This document shows, piece after piece, positions 7,124 through 8,035 of a DNA stretch of 8,035 nt. The DNA comes from an uncultured Eubacteriales bacterium (lineage in GTDB: Bacteria > Bacillota > Clostridia > Oscillospirales > CAG-272). The notes below the pieces were generated by a model. It was not told the DNA's origin. It ran no database searches and saw only the letters and a list, made by a program, of their open reading frames with translations. A program made the translations under genes and the position numbers. Location: the NCBI GenBank assembly GCA_934481325.1, contig CAKSPL010000047.1, positions 1 to 8,035 of the forward strand, written 5' to 3'. Position 1 is the first letter of the stretch; each line of letters begins with the position of its first letter.

Positions 7124-8035
7124 ATGAAAAAACTAAAGCTAACGGCAATCATACTTGCGTTGATGCTGTTACTGTCCTCCTGCTCGTTTGTGGACGGAAT
7201 CCTCGGAAAAAAGGATGACCCACAGCCAAGCGATCTGCCGGAGGATGAAATCAGACTGTCTGACTATAAAATCGTGGAATCCCGCTATTTTTCCGCGGCG
7301 ATGGCGGAAGGAGTAACGGAATTCCGTGCCACGATAGAAGCGGCAACCGGGGTCAAGCTGATGAAAAGCACGGACAAAGAAATCAAGGATGTGGATAACG
7401 ATGATTGCGAAATCGTCCTTGGTCCTACCAGTCGGGTGCAGTCTGCGGCGGCACTGGAAAGTCTGGAGGGGCGTTCCGGATTTGTAATTGCCAGAATCGG
7501 CGCGAAAATCGTGATCAACGGAACCAGTGACTATATGATTTTGCTCGGAATGCGTCAGTTTCTTACCAGCCGCCTGAAAGGGGAACGCCTTGGCGAGGGA
7601 ATCCTGACGGTGGCAAAGGATTACTCTGCCAAAACCAATGTGGCAACGCTGTATCTCGGCGGCGCGGCAAGTACGCCGGCTTTTGCGGTGGTATGCAGTG
7701 ATTCGCTGGATCACAACGGGGAAAATGTATATGACCCAAGCAAGAAGAATCTGACCTATACCGGAAACGATTATCTTTATGACAAGGCGTTTGAACTGCG
7801 CAATCAGCTGATTGTCAAAACCGGGCAGGCGGAAAAGTTTACGGTCACTGCCGGAGCGATTGAAGGCAAGAGCGTGGACAAAATTCCCGCAACTATACTG
7901 GTTCCGATAAAGGAAAGACACGGCGATAATTACAACGAACTGAAAGAAAAGCTGCCGTCCATCCTGCAAAACCTCAATGATATCATTCCGTTTTATACCG
8001 ATAAAGAGGAAGTGGGAGATGGGCTTGAAATTCTG
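7124..8035 (+). CDS. Lipoprotein paralogue 3, N-terminal 304 residues (runs off right edge)
   Basis: Third member of the family, open to the right edge with no stop in 304 codons. It starts MKKLKLTAIILALMLLLSSC, a type II signal peptide with lipobox LSSC and Cys20. Residues about 42-150 are module 1: a TIEAATGVKL segment like KTGVSLKI and KTGVTVRV in the other two, then EIVLG at 96-100 and KIVINGTSD, close to KIVIVGTSD of paralogue 1. From about 187 the FAVVCSDSLD segment matches the opening of module 2 in the others (YSVVYSSELD in paralogue 2). After that point similarity to the other two is weaker, and the glycine motif of module 2 would be expected only near the window end (the last visible residues, GLEIL, may be its start). 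No part of an MBL domain is visible yet, so the full architecture is unknown. The start is well supported by AAAGGAG at 7111-7117. Confidence 0.87.
   Translation, partial: MKKLKLTAIILALMLLLSSCSFVDGILGKKDDPQPSDLPEDEIRLSDYKIVESRYFSAAMAEGVTEFRATIEAATGVKLMKSTDKEIKDVDNDDCEIVLGPTSRVQSAAALESLEGRSGFVIARIGAKIVINGTSDYMILLGMRQFLTSRLKGERLGEGILTVAKDYSAKTNVATLYLGGAASTPAFAVVCSDSLDHNGENVYDPSKKNLTYTGNDYLYDKAFELRNQLIVKTGQAEKFTVTAGAIEGKSVDKIPATILVPIKERHGDNYNELKEKLPSILQNLNDIIPFYTDKEEVGDGLEIL

Noticed and set aside
1..8035. CRISPR arrays, tRNA or rRNA genes, insertion sequences, toxin-antitoxin or phage genes.
   Set aside because: No regularly spaced repeats, tRNA-like folds, transposase motifs or terminal inverted repeats of an IS were seen on either strand.

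Overview
The window looks like chromosomal DNA from a low-to-moderate GC Clostridia-type Bacillota, probably a gut or anaerobic Oscillospiraceae-like lineage. The support is near-consensus sigma-A-type promoters, strong AGGAG ribosome binding sites, type II (lipoprotein) signal peptides, and a family of large lipoproteins of a kind I associate with such genomes. The lineage is inferred, not demonstrated.

Layout: positions 1-1773 carry the first 591 codons of alaS (alanyl-tRNA synthetase) on the minus strand; its 3' end lies off the left edge. A 336-bp AT-rich divergent intergenic region follows. It holds an excellent alaS promoter on the minus strand and an excellent promoter on the plus strand for the next gene. 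From 2110 to the right edge, three genes run on the plus strand: 2110-4614 (834 aa), 4663-7044 (793 aa) and 7124 to beyond 8035 (at least 304 aa). All three begin with a lipoprotein signal peptide and are paralogous. The first two share one architecture: lipid anchor, two tandem alpha/beta modules marked by an EI-(L/I)-(V/I/L/F)-G motif, a third small alpha/beta domain, and a C-terminal metallo-beta-lactamase (MBL) fold domain of the ComEC/Rec2-like type (HxHWDH, GD, AHHG). The third gene shows the same N-terminal modules and then leaves the window, so whether it has an MBL domain cannot be seen.

The three lipoprotein genes are probably one operon: the gaps are 48 and 79 bp, no terminator with a U-run and no internal promoter was seen, and each gene has its own ribosome binding site. 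The second gap holds the most striking non-coding feature, a perfect 23-bp inverted repeat with a 4-base loop that ends one base short of the extended Shine-Dalgarno tract of gene 3. A plausible reading is a membrane-tethered, surface-exposed set of metallohydrolases with substrate-binding N-terminal modules. Nothing in the window identifies the substrate. The alaS gene is housekeeping and is not expected to be functionally linked.
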